Assembly (NCBI GenBank): GCA_944381625.1
Contig: CALWLW010000015.1
Span: 18,654 to 82,653 of the forward strand
Origin: an uncultured Lachnoclostridium sp.
GTDB lineage: Bacteria > Bacillota > Clostridia > Lachnospirales > Lachnospiraceae
Direction of reading: 5' to 3'
DNA length: 64,000 nt
The notes beneath the pieces are model-generated. The model did no database searches. It was not told the DNA's origin and was given only the letters and a program-made list of their open reading frames with translations. The position numbers and the translations under genes were made by a program. Below, in pieces: positions 57,907 through 64,000 of the stretch; position 1 is the first letter of the stretch, and each line of letters begins with the position of its first letter.

Positions 57907-58911
57907 TCAAAACGCGAACGGGAACTGGTATTCCTCTCCCACAGAGAATGGGGATCCTTCCGATGTTTCCGTAACCGTGAAACCTGCGCCGTCCCATCCG
58001 TTTATCTGGATGATTCCTTTCACATTTCCATCGTAGGATGTGAAATCCAGTTCTCCGTCTCCACTGTCAACGAAGCTTCCTTCTGTTTCCCCCAGTCTGT
58101 AAACAGAGATGACTGCTTCACCCTCTTCTGCTTCTCCCTGCCCCCGCATATTCAAAGAACTGTATACCGTGCCAGTTCCCTGATTGTCCACAAACAGACC
58201 GCCGTACTCTACGGATTTTTCCGGCATGACAAAGGATTCGCCTTCTACTTTTGCCAGCTCGTTTGTAAGAACATAAGCCCTGTTCTTAGTAAAATCCTCC
58301 AGGAGTGTATTCTCGAGAAGAGGGTAGATGCTGCCGTGTTCTTCCCTGGGTCCAAGGCTCAGCAATATGGCCTCTTCCTTCATATCTATCCAGTTTCTCT
58401 GCTCTGCGAGGAGCTTCTCCTTGGTCTGCGGATCAGCAGAACTGCTGAATCTGCTCCACAGGCTATTTAATTCCGTATCCCATATTGTAAAAAACCAGCC
58501 GGACGATATGTTCATTTCCATCTGCGTCCGGGCCGCCTGAGACAACGGCGTGTATTTCTGGACAACTTTCTCCATATTTTCCAACTCTTCCTGCAGAGTG
58601 GCCGACTCTGCTGCCACCCGGTCAACATCCGCCTTAATATCCTCAGAATAGTCGTAGGTAAAATCCACTTCCAGCTGATCTGCCCATTCCATATCGTTGT
58701 TGTCTTCGCTTACCGGATCTGTCTGTGCCGGCTCATCTTCCGGCTCTGTGATACTCTGCTCTGTTTCCGGTTCCTGAATCATCTGCTCCGTTTCCGGTTC
58801 CTGGACCGCCTGCTCTGTTTCCGGCTCCTGGACTTCCGTCTCTGTTTTGCCGCAGCCTGCCGCTCCCAGCAGACCAAGTACCGCGATCCATATCAATATC
58901 CTTCTTCGCAT
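57907..58911 (-). CDS. Lipoprotein with EPETEQ repeats and LprI/DUF1311-like region
   Basis: A 334-residue lipoprotein. The signal peptide ends LLGAAGC (lipidated Cys around 20). Residues about 27-60 contain four near-identical EPETEQ-type repeats (QEPETEQAVQEPETEQMIQE), a linker that could vary in copy number. A helical region follows with LAEQRNWIDMKEE, resembling the LprI-like DUF1311 domain, and a C-terminal beta-rich part. It is exported and probably attached to the membrane; function unknown. Confidence 0.75.
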   Translation of the reverse strand: MRRRILIWIAVLGLLGAAGCGKTETEVQEPETEQAVQEPETEQMIQEPETEQSITEPEDEPAQTDPVSEDNNDMEWADQLEVDFTYDYSEDIKADVDRVAAESATLQEELENMEKVVQKYTPLSQAARTQMEMNISSGWFFTIWDTELNSLWSRFSSSADPQTKEKLLAEQRNWIDMKEEAILLSLGPREEHGSIYPLLENTLLEDFTKNRAYVLTNELAKVEGESFVMPEKSVEYGGLFVDNQGTGTVYSSLNMRGQGEAEEGEAVISVYRLGETEGSFVDSGDGELDFTSYDGNVKGIIQINGWDGAGFTVTETSEGSPFSVGEEYQFPFAF

Positions 58912-58989
58912 TTAATTTTAGCCTCTCCATAATGTGTATTTATTTTAAAATCCTGTTTCTCTGTTCAGCAGGCAGCCAGCATCCGTCTG

Positions 58990-60351
58990 TCACTTTTCCA
59001 ACCCCGCCAGCGCCTTGGAAAACTGGAACCGGAACAGGCACGCGGTAAACGTGACCGCCAGAAAATCCGCCACAGGCTCCGCCAGGTACACGCCGGTCAC
59101 CGGATCAGACACCACATGAGGCATAATGAAGATCAGCGGCAGGAGCAGGATGAATTTCCGCATCACCGCCACCAGGATAGACGCTTTGGCGTTTCCAATG
59201 GATATGAACGTCATCTGACAGGCCATCTGGATGCCGAAAATGCACATGGCCGCCATATAGATGCGGATGGCCCACGCCGCATAAGCTACCAGTTCCATAT
59301 CCGAAGAGAAGATTCTGGCGAATCCCTGCGGGAACAGCATCACGATTCCCCACAGCAGGAAAGAATAGGCCAGACTGGTTTTCAGAAGGAGGAAAAATGT
59401 CTTTTTCACCCGCTCCCCGTTCTTTGCTCCAAAATTATAGCTGGAGATGGGCTGCGCCCCCTGTCCCAGCCCCTGCATGGGAAGCATGGAAAACTGCATG
59501 GCGCTGGACAGGATCGTCATGGCTCCCACCGCAATATCCCCGCCGTATTTCAGAAGCGACGCGTTGAAGCAGACCATGATCACGCTCTCGCTGGACTGCA
59601 TGATAAAAGGCGACAGCCCCAGCGCCAGCCCCGGCAGGACAACGTCTTTTTTCAGTTTCATATATCTGCGGCGGATTCTCAGGATCGTCCGCTTTCCGTT
59701 TAAAAACGCCAGCACCCACGCCGTGGACACCGCCTGGGACAGAATCGTCGCCAGCGCCGCACCCCGCACGCCCATGCCGAATCCATAGATAAAGATGGGG
59801 TCCAGGATGATATTGCTGACAGCTCCGATCAGCACGCTGAGCATCCCTGTCCGGGCGAACCCCTGAGCAGTGATAAAGGCGTTCATTCCCAGCGTCAGCT
59901 GCACGAAAATCGTGCCCAGGGCATAGATGTTCATATAGGCAGTGGCATATTCTATGGTATTTTCACTGGCTCCGAACATCATGAGAAATTCCCGGTTAAA
60001 GATCAGCAGCACCGCCGTAAGAATCGCGGATATGATGACCTGGACCACAAAACTGTTGCCCAGGATCTCCTCCGCAGCGGCGTTGTCCCCCTTTCCCATG
60101 GCCATGGAAGCCCTTGGGGCGCTTCCGTTGCTCACCAGGGCGGCAAACGCCGATACGATCATGATGACCGGCATACACACACCCACCCCGGTCAGCGCCA
60201 GCGTGCCGTCTCCCGGCATATGGCCGATATAGATCCTATCCACCAGATTGTACAGCAGGTTAATCACCTGCGCCACAATCGCCGGAAGCGCCAGCTTCCA
60301 TAAAAGCTTTCCAATGGGTTCCGTACCCAGAAAATCGTTGTTCTGTTCCAT
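58990..60351 (-). CDS. MATE-family multidrug efflux transporter
   Basis: A 453-residue transporter with 12 hydrophobic segments in two halves: LGTEPIGKLLWKLALPAIVAQVINLLYNLVDRIYIGH, then GADYGMGVRGAALATILSQAVS, LGLSPFIMQSSESVIMVCFNASL and GLGQGAQPISSYNFGAKNGERV, typical of the DinF/NorM branch of MATE exporters that use H+ or Na+. The start at 60351 (ATG) is preferred because AGGAG lies 10 bases upstream; a GTG at 60360 lies in the MarR stop. It is second in an operon with a MarR regulator. Confidence 0.92.
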   Translation of the reverse strand: MEQNNDFLGTEPIGKLLWKLALPAIVAQVINLLYNLVDRIYIGHMPGDGTLALTGVGVCMPVIMIVSAFAALVSNGSAPRASMAMGKGDNAAAEEILGNSFVVQVIISAILTAVLLIFNREFLMMFGASENTIEYATAYMNIYALGTIFVQLTLGMNAFITAQGFARTGMLSVLIGAVSNIILDPIFIYGFGMGVRGAALATILSQAVSTAWVLAFLNGKRTILRIRRRYMKLKKDVVLPGLALGLSPFIMQSSESVIMVCFNASLLKYGGDIAVGAMTILSSAMQFSMLPMQGLGQGAQPISSYNFGAKNGERVKKTFFLLLKTSLAYSFLLWGIVMLFPQGFARIFSSDMELVAYAAWAIRIYMAAMCIFGIQMACQMTFISIGNAKASILVAVMRKFILLLPLIFIMPHVVSDPVTGVYLAEPVADFLAVTFTACLFRFQFSKALAGLEK

Positions 60352-60356
60352 TTTTC

Positions 60357-60803
60357 TCACTCTCCTGTTCTCCGTCTGATATTCTCCGCGATCCGGCCGG
60401 TCAGCTCCTGGTACTGCCGCCGCTCTTCATCTGTAAAACCTTCAAACAGCAGGTCAGAGAACCGTCCCTGGGCTTCCCTGATCTGCTCCGCCGCCGCTTC
60501 CGCCGGGCTGGTCAGTTCCAGATGTACTCTTCTCCTGTCCCGCCCGTCCGGCCTGCGCTTCACAAGCCCTCTGCGGATTAAAAGTTCCACAGCCTGGGAC
60601 ACGTTGGCTTTCGGCAGCATCCGGTATTTCACAATATCGCTGGCCGTATCCAGCCCCGGATTATTTTTCAGAAACGCCACAATGTCCACCTCCAGCTGGG
60701 TCATGCCGTACTCTTCCCGGACATGCTCGAACATTTTCTCATACAGTTTCCCTGCGGCCCTGGATTTCAGCAGGATCTCCAGCATAAAACGCATATCCAT
60801 CAC
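60357..60803 (-). CDS. MarR-family transcriptional regulator
   Basis: A 148-residue winged-helix regulator. The DNA-binding part (LEVDIVAFLKNNPGLDTASDIVKYRMLPKANVSQAVELLIRRGLVKRRPDGRDRRRVHLELT) includes the wing motif D-x-R-D-R-R-x-V. It is the first gene of a two-gene operon with the MATE transporter, four bases from the MATE start region, and divergent from a sodium/alanine-type symporter. It presumably represses its own promoter through the palindrome at 60830-60843. The start codon is GTG or ATG close by (60803/60800). Confidence 0.93.
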   Translation of the reverse strand: MMDMRFMLEILLKSRAAGKLYEKMFEHVREEYGMTQLEVDIVAFLKNNPGLDTASDIVKYRMLPKANVSQAVELLIRRGLVKRRPDGRDRRRVHLELTSPAEAAAEQIREAQGRFSDLLFEGFTDEERRQYQELTGRIAENIRRRTGE

Positions 60804-60829
60804 CTGTTCCCATAGTTTTTTAACAAACT

Positions 60830-60895
60830 GTTCATTTCTGAACTATTATAATTCTGCAGAAAAGATTTGTCAATCCGGGAATAGTGTGTTATAGT
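60830..60895. promoter_or_regulatory. Divergent promoters and MarR operator
   Basis: Minus strand (marR): TTGACA (60873-60868), 17-base spacer, TATAAT (60850-60845), a perfect consensus. Directly beyond its -10 lies the palindrome GTTCATTTCTGAAC (60830-60843), placed to block the start. Plus strand (symporter): TTGTCA (60867-60872), 17-base spacer, TATAGT (60890-60895). The two promoters share their -35 bases, so MarR binding and RNA polymerase competition would couple the genes. Confidence 0.8.
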
Positions 60896-60948
60896 AATAC
60901 AGTTGTCCGACTCAAGCGGACATCCATCATACACAGGAGGAATGAAAT

Positions 60949-62322
60949 ATGGATTCACTTTTAGCGCTGGTGAATTCAGCCAACAGCGTACTGTGGGACG
61001 TGGTGCTGATCATCCTTTTATGCGGGACCGGCATCTACTATACCATCCGGCTGAAATTCATCCAGGTCAGAAAATTCGGCGAAGGTTTCCGCCAGGTATT
61101 CGGGAATCTGAGCTTAAAGGGAGAGAAGAAAGGAAAAGGGGAGATGACCTCCTTCCAGTCTGTGGCCACTGCCATCGCCGCCCAGGTGGGAACCGGCAAT
61201 CTGGCAGGCGCGGCTACTGCTCTGGTGGGCGGCGGTCCGGGAGCCATCTTCTGGATGTGGCTCAGCGCCTTCTTCGGCATGGCCGCGATCTACGCGGAGG
61301 CCACGCTGGCCCAGAACTTCCGTACCACGGAACACGGTGAGGTCACCGGCGGACCCGTCTACTATATCCAGGCCGCGTTCAAAGGCCGTTTCGGCAAGAT
61401 ACTGGCGGCAGTGTTCGCTGTCTTCATCATACTGGCCCTGGGCTTCATGGGCAATATGGTACAGTCCAATTCCATCGGCTCGGCGTTCTCTGAGGTCTTC
61501 ACCGCCAGAAACATCAACATCCCGCCGGTGGCTGTGGGCGTGGTGCTGGCAGTCATCGCCGCCTTCATCTTTATCGGAGGCACCACAAGACTGGCCGCCG
61601 TGGTGGAGAAGCTGGTTCCCATCATGGCCGGCGTCTATATCGTGGGCAGCCTGATTGTCATCGGAAGCAACATCACCATGCTCCCCGAAGCATTCCGCAT
61701 GATTTTTGTGGGCGCGTTCCAGCCTTCCGCCATCATGGGCGGCGCGGCCGGCATTACCGTCCGCCACGCAGTGCGGTTCGGCGTGGCCCGCGGCCTGTTC
61801 TCCAATGAGGCCGGTATGGGCTCCACCCCTCACGCCCACGCCCGCGCCACCGTGGAAACTCCCCATCAGCAGGGACTGGCGGCTATGATCAGCGTCTTTA
61901 TCGACACCTTTATCGTGCTGAACCTGACGGTCTTCTCCATCCTGACCACCGGAGTTCTCACCAGCGGAAAGGACGGCACCGCCCTGACCCAGTACGCTTT
62001 TACCACGGTCCTTGGCAGCTTCGGGGATATTTTCATCGCCGTATGCCTGCTGTTCTTCGCATTTTCCACCATCCTGGGATGGCACTTTTTTGCGGAGATC
62101 AATGTGAAATATCTGTTCGGACAGAAAGCGACCAGGATCTATTCTCTGCTGGTGGTTCTCTTCATCATCGTGGGTTCCACGCTGAAGGTGGATCTGGTAT
62201 GGTCCCTGGCCGACTTCTTCAACGGCCTCATGGTGATCCCCAACGCGCTGGCGCTCCTGGCCCTCTCCGGCCTGGTGGTTAAGCTGCAGAAAAAGTACAG
62301 CGCGAAGGAGAAAGATTCCTGA
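60949..62322 (+). CDS. Sodium:alanine symporter family (AgcS) amino-acid carrier
   Basis: A 457-residue membrane carrier with about eleven hydrophobic helices. Family signatures: VATAIAAQVGTGNLAGAATAL, GGPGAIFWMWLSAFFGMA, GGPVYYIQAAFKGRFGK, and FGVARGLFSNEAGMGSTPHAHA. These place it in the alanine/glycine:cation symporter (AgcS) family, which takes up alanine or glycine with Na+ or H+. It is transcribed divergently from the marR-MATE operon. A terminator lies about 100 bases downstream. Substrate is inferred from the family. Confidence 0.93.
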   Translation: MDSLLALVNSANSVLWDVVLIILLCGTGIYYTIRLKFIQVRKFGEGFRQVFGNLSLKGEKKGKGEMTSFQSVATAIAAQVGTGNLAGAATALVGGGPGAIFWMWLSAFFGMAAIYAEATLAQNFRTTEHGEVTGGPVYYIQAAFKGRFGKILAAVFAVFIILALGFMGNMVQSNSIGSAFSEVFTARNINIPPVAVGVVLAVIAAFIFIGGTTRLAAVVEKLVPIMAGVYIVGSLIVIGSNITMLPEAFRMIFVGAFQPSAIMGGAAGITVRHAVRFGVARGLFSNEAGMGSTPHAHARATVETPHQQGLAAMISVFIDTFIVLNLTVFSILTTGVLTSGKDGTALTQYAFTTVLGSFGDIFIAVCLLFFAFSTILGWHFFAEINVKYLFGQKATRIYSLLVVLFIIVGSTLKVDLVWSLADFFNGLMVIPNALALLALSGLVVKLQKKYSAKEKDS

Positions 62323-62417
62323 GCACTGTTTTGAAACCCTGCCGTACGCACGGAGGCGCAGATGGATATGCATGTCCATCCGACCCGGCGGCGGTATAAG
62401 GCTTTGAAGTAACAAAC

Positions 62418-62460
62418 AGCGGTATGCTCCCATAGCGGACAGCATGCCGCTTATTTTGTT
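62418..62460 (+). terminator. Terminator after the symporter
   Basis: AGCGGTATGCT (62418-62428) pairs with AGCATGCCGCT (62441-62451) with one U-G pair, followed by TATTTTGTTGTT. It is about 95 bases past the stop. Confidence 0.75.
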
Positions 62461-62553
62461 GTTCAGAGTTTCCAAAGGGACTTCCCTCTTTGGCACACAA
62501 CTTTGCGACACAAAGTGTAGTGTGTTATACCCTCTGTCGGCGTTGGTGCAAAA

Positions 62554-62802
62554 ATGCCACTGAATTTTCCAAATAATATTAGCACTCATACGGATTGGAC
62601 ATACGAACCAAATGCTGAAGTAAGAATAGATTACTATGTGATTTCAAACAGCAGTTCAAAATCTGATACAGAGCTTACACGGTTTTATGCCCAAAAGGCT
62701 TTTGAAGAATATGGAAAAGCCGAGTATCCTTTTGGATTTGAATGTTATTGGATTTTAGATTTGAGAAATATATCCTGTTGTCACACAGTTTTATGTGAGT
62801 GA
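62554..62802 (+). pseudogene. Truncated protein fragment next to IS200 debris
   Basis: An 82-codon frame with protein-like content (NISTHTDWTYEPNAEVRIDY, ARFYAQKAFEEYGKAEYPFG, FECYWILDLRN), but a weak start and a C-terminal end (ISCCHTVLCE) that coincides with the beginning of IS200-like end sequence. It looks like the end of a gene interrupted by the insertion. I do not recognise it. Confidence 0.4.
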
Positions 62803-62998
62803 CTAAGTCGCCCCCACCCATAAAACGGGTGACTCGGGACGCGACACTAAGCCCGCCCTACTTGGCCACACCCTCAAGACGCTGACTTTCTCTCTAGGCT
62901 ATGGGAAGTCTGCTTACGCTTTCTTCCCATAGCTCCGTTCAAGCCACATCGCTTTTGACTCGTCACTGCCCCTCAAGGGGCATTGGTACTACTCAGCC
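62803..62998 (-). mobile_element. IS200-type element end region
   Basis: Non-coding stretch with small hairpins, including CACCC-ATAAAA-CGGGTG near 62820-62834 and CCCCTC-AAGGGG near 62970-62980, downstream of the transposase remnant. Single-strand hairpins of this type are used by IS200/IS605 elements at their ends. The exact boundaries cannot be fixed. Confidence 0.4.
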
Positions 62999-63232
62999 TT
63001 AACCCTTCAAAGTGTCTTCATATTCTTTCACGCTGAATTTATCTTGCATGATATCTGCTCTTTCCTGATCCTGTATATATTTCTTTATGGTGGCTTCATT
63101 TAATCCTACCGTATTCACATAATATCTTCTGACCAGAAATGACGGTTTCCAAACTTATACTTTAAATTTGCGTGTCTGTCGAACATCATCAGGGCACTTT
63201 TTCCCTTCAAATACCCCATAAACGAGGATACG
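62999..63232 (-). pseudogene. tnpA: Broken IS200-type transposase (TnpA)
   Basis: Minus-strand sequence corresponds to the C-terminal part of an IS200 Y1 transposase: VSSFMGYLKGKSALMMFDRHANLKYKFGNRHFW. The frame then breaks; in the other frame it continues RRYYVNTVGLNEATIKKYIQ to DTLKG and stops at 62999. So there is a small frameshift at about 63135, and the N-terminal half with the HUH motif is absent. The sequence 5' of it belongs to something else (with an AAGGGGC-TT-GCCCCTT hairpin near 63245). The element is dead. Confidence 0.8.
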
Positions 63233-63319
63233 CCAAACTTTACAAAGGGGCTTGCCCCTTGGCACTCTTGACCGTTGACTGGCTCGGCTGGCTTTGCTAT
63301 TTCCTCGATAAGCTGGGAT

Positions 63320-63766
63320 TTATCTCTCAAATCTCATAGGTGTGTATTTTATACCATCAGATTGTTGTTCTATATCTGTATCTATAAAACCCAGTTTGTG
63401 GTAAAAAGGAACAGCATACGGAGAAGAATTAACAGTGATGGTTTTACTATGACTATTTTTGCAAAGGTATTCCCAAAGTTTTTTGCCTATTCCTTGCCTA
63501 TGATACTGCGCTTTAACAAAAAAGCAACAAATATGTTTTCGGTTATCGTTTGTGGCAATAACACCTTTTAATTCCTTGCTGTCATACGCTCCCCAAAATT
63601 CTACTGTTTGAATAATCTCTTTATCTTCTATAAAATTTCTAAACGACTGTATCCCTTCAACAGAATACTCTGGGGCTTCAAACTGTAAAAATGTTTCCCA
63701 AATTAGGTTAATTGCATTCCTGATTTGCAAATCATCTATTATTTTTTTGATTTCCACGCAGAACAC
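63320..63766 (-). CDS. GNAT-family N-acetyltransferase
   Basis: A 148-residue acetyltransferase. The acetyl-CoA loop is seen in FVKAQYHRQGIGKKLWEYLC (Q/R-x2-G-x-G/A motif), followed by ITVNSSPYAVPFYHKLGF. This is the standard single-domain GNAT layout, acting on an amine of unknown identity. Its base content is AT-richer than the genes to the left, and it lies between an IS200 remnant and a DUF3788 gene, so it may be part of a transferred block. Confidence 0.85.
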   Translation of the reverse strand: MFCVEIKKIIDDLQIRNAINLIWETFLQFEAPEYSVEGIQSFRNFIEDKEIIQTVEFWGAYDSKELKGVIATNDNRKHICCFFVKAQYHRQGIGKKLWEYLCKNSHSKTITVNSSPYAVPFYHKLGFIDTDIEQQSDGIKYTPMRFER

Positions 63767-63833
63767 CTCCGTAATTTTGAATTTTATCGCCCTATAAAAA
63801 CTGGGATTTGTATTTAAGTGGAGGGTAAAACCA

Positions 63834-64000
63834 TTACTTCCTGTTAGGTTTTCTTTTTATTCCCAGCAGTTTGACAAAATCATCAAATAAGGCAGTATCT
63901 GTTGGCTCAAACATTAACCATTTTCCGTCGTGATAGGTTTTAGTTTCATCATAGACTTTTTGAACTTCTTTTGAATAACTGTTTCTATCCGTATCAAATT
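63834..64000 (-). CDS. DUF3788-family protein (truncated by window edge)
   Basis: The visible C-terminal 54 residues read DTDRNSYSKEVQKVYDETKT, HDGKWLMFEPTDTALFDDFV and KLLGIKRKPNRK before the TAA at 63834. The KTYHDGKWLMF pattern matches DUF3788, a small soluble family of unknown function that often appears near GNAT genes. Its start lies beyond base 64000. Confidence 0.65.
   Translation of the reverse strand, partial: FDTDRNSYSKEVQKVYDETKTYHDGKWLMFEPTDTALFDDFVKLLGIKRKPNRK

Noticed and set aside
61114..62589. 491-codon minus-strand frame over the AgcS symporter
   Set aside because: Low-complexity His/Gln/Gly-rich translation typical of antisense frames in GC-rich genes; the plus strand has clear family motifs.

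Overview
The window looks like chromosome from a gut-type member of the Lachnospiraceae (Clostridia). The supporting signs are AGGAGG-type ribosome sites, several TTG/GTG starts, a Gram-positive LexA box, a class B sortase, a beta-glucoside PTS, RbsABC-type sugar ABC genes, TmcAL, an AgcS-type symporter and a type II-A CRISPR-Cas9 locus. No rRNA or tRNA gene was seen. Assignments rest on reading motifs and family resemblance; no search was run.

Layout. 1-2700: end of asnA, a GreA-family factor, a phage-type gene remnant and a RelB/RelE toxin-antitoxin pair. 2700-14350: a sugar-utilisation region made of an ABC transporter whose binding protein resembles the D-allose binding protein, a D-allulose/D-tagatose 3-epimerase, an L-rhamnose isomerase homologue, an FGGY kinase, a VOC protein and two LacI regulators. 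Paired palindromic operators sit at two of its promoters. 14500-20000: a two-component system, a PTS IIB remnant and an SOS-type DNA polymerase IV with a LexA box. 20000-24100: a visibly AT-richer accessory stretch with Fic, an HTH protein, a 22-codon hydrophobic peptide, two membrane-associated proteins and truncated gene ends.

24097-31473 is a complete type II-A CRISPR-Cas system. From low to high coordinate it holds an array of 18 repeats and 17 spacers of exactly 30 bp, a short leader ending ATTTGAG, csn2, cas2, cas1, cas9 (1355 codons), and a divergent tracrRNA with a consensus promoter. crRNA and cas genes read on the minus strand; the tracrRNA reads on the plus strand.

31480-64000 is mostly GC-richer chromosomal background: ComB, HD hydrolase, TraX, beta-helix acyltransferase-like protein, TopB, TmcAL, a KdpDE-like pair, an orphan cobalamin riboswitch, a GH1/PTS/RpiR beta-glucoside operon, PadR/DUF2812 with a very large palindromic operator, sortase B, an AEC transporter, a MurL-MurD2 pair, glycerol kinase, two ComEC-like metallo-beta-lactamase-fold proteins, an S1 protein, MarR/MATE and an AgcS symporter. 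The right end (62400-64000) holds a broken IS200-type transposase, a GNAT gene and the end of a DUF3788 gene.

The most unusual signals are: (1) a dispersed intergenic repeat in three copies, each just upstream of a same-strand gene, with a covarying hairpin and TATAATG motifs; (2) a cobalamin riboswitch with its own promoter and terminator but no recognisable gene under it; (3) a 16-nt perfect anti-repeat inside the CRISPR leader; (4) a probable non-phosphorylated D-allose/D-allulose route built around a rhamnose isomerase homologue; (5) a possible type I toxin-like micropeptide.
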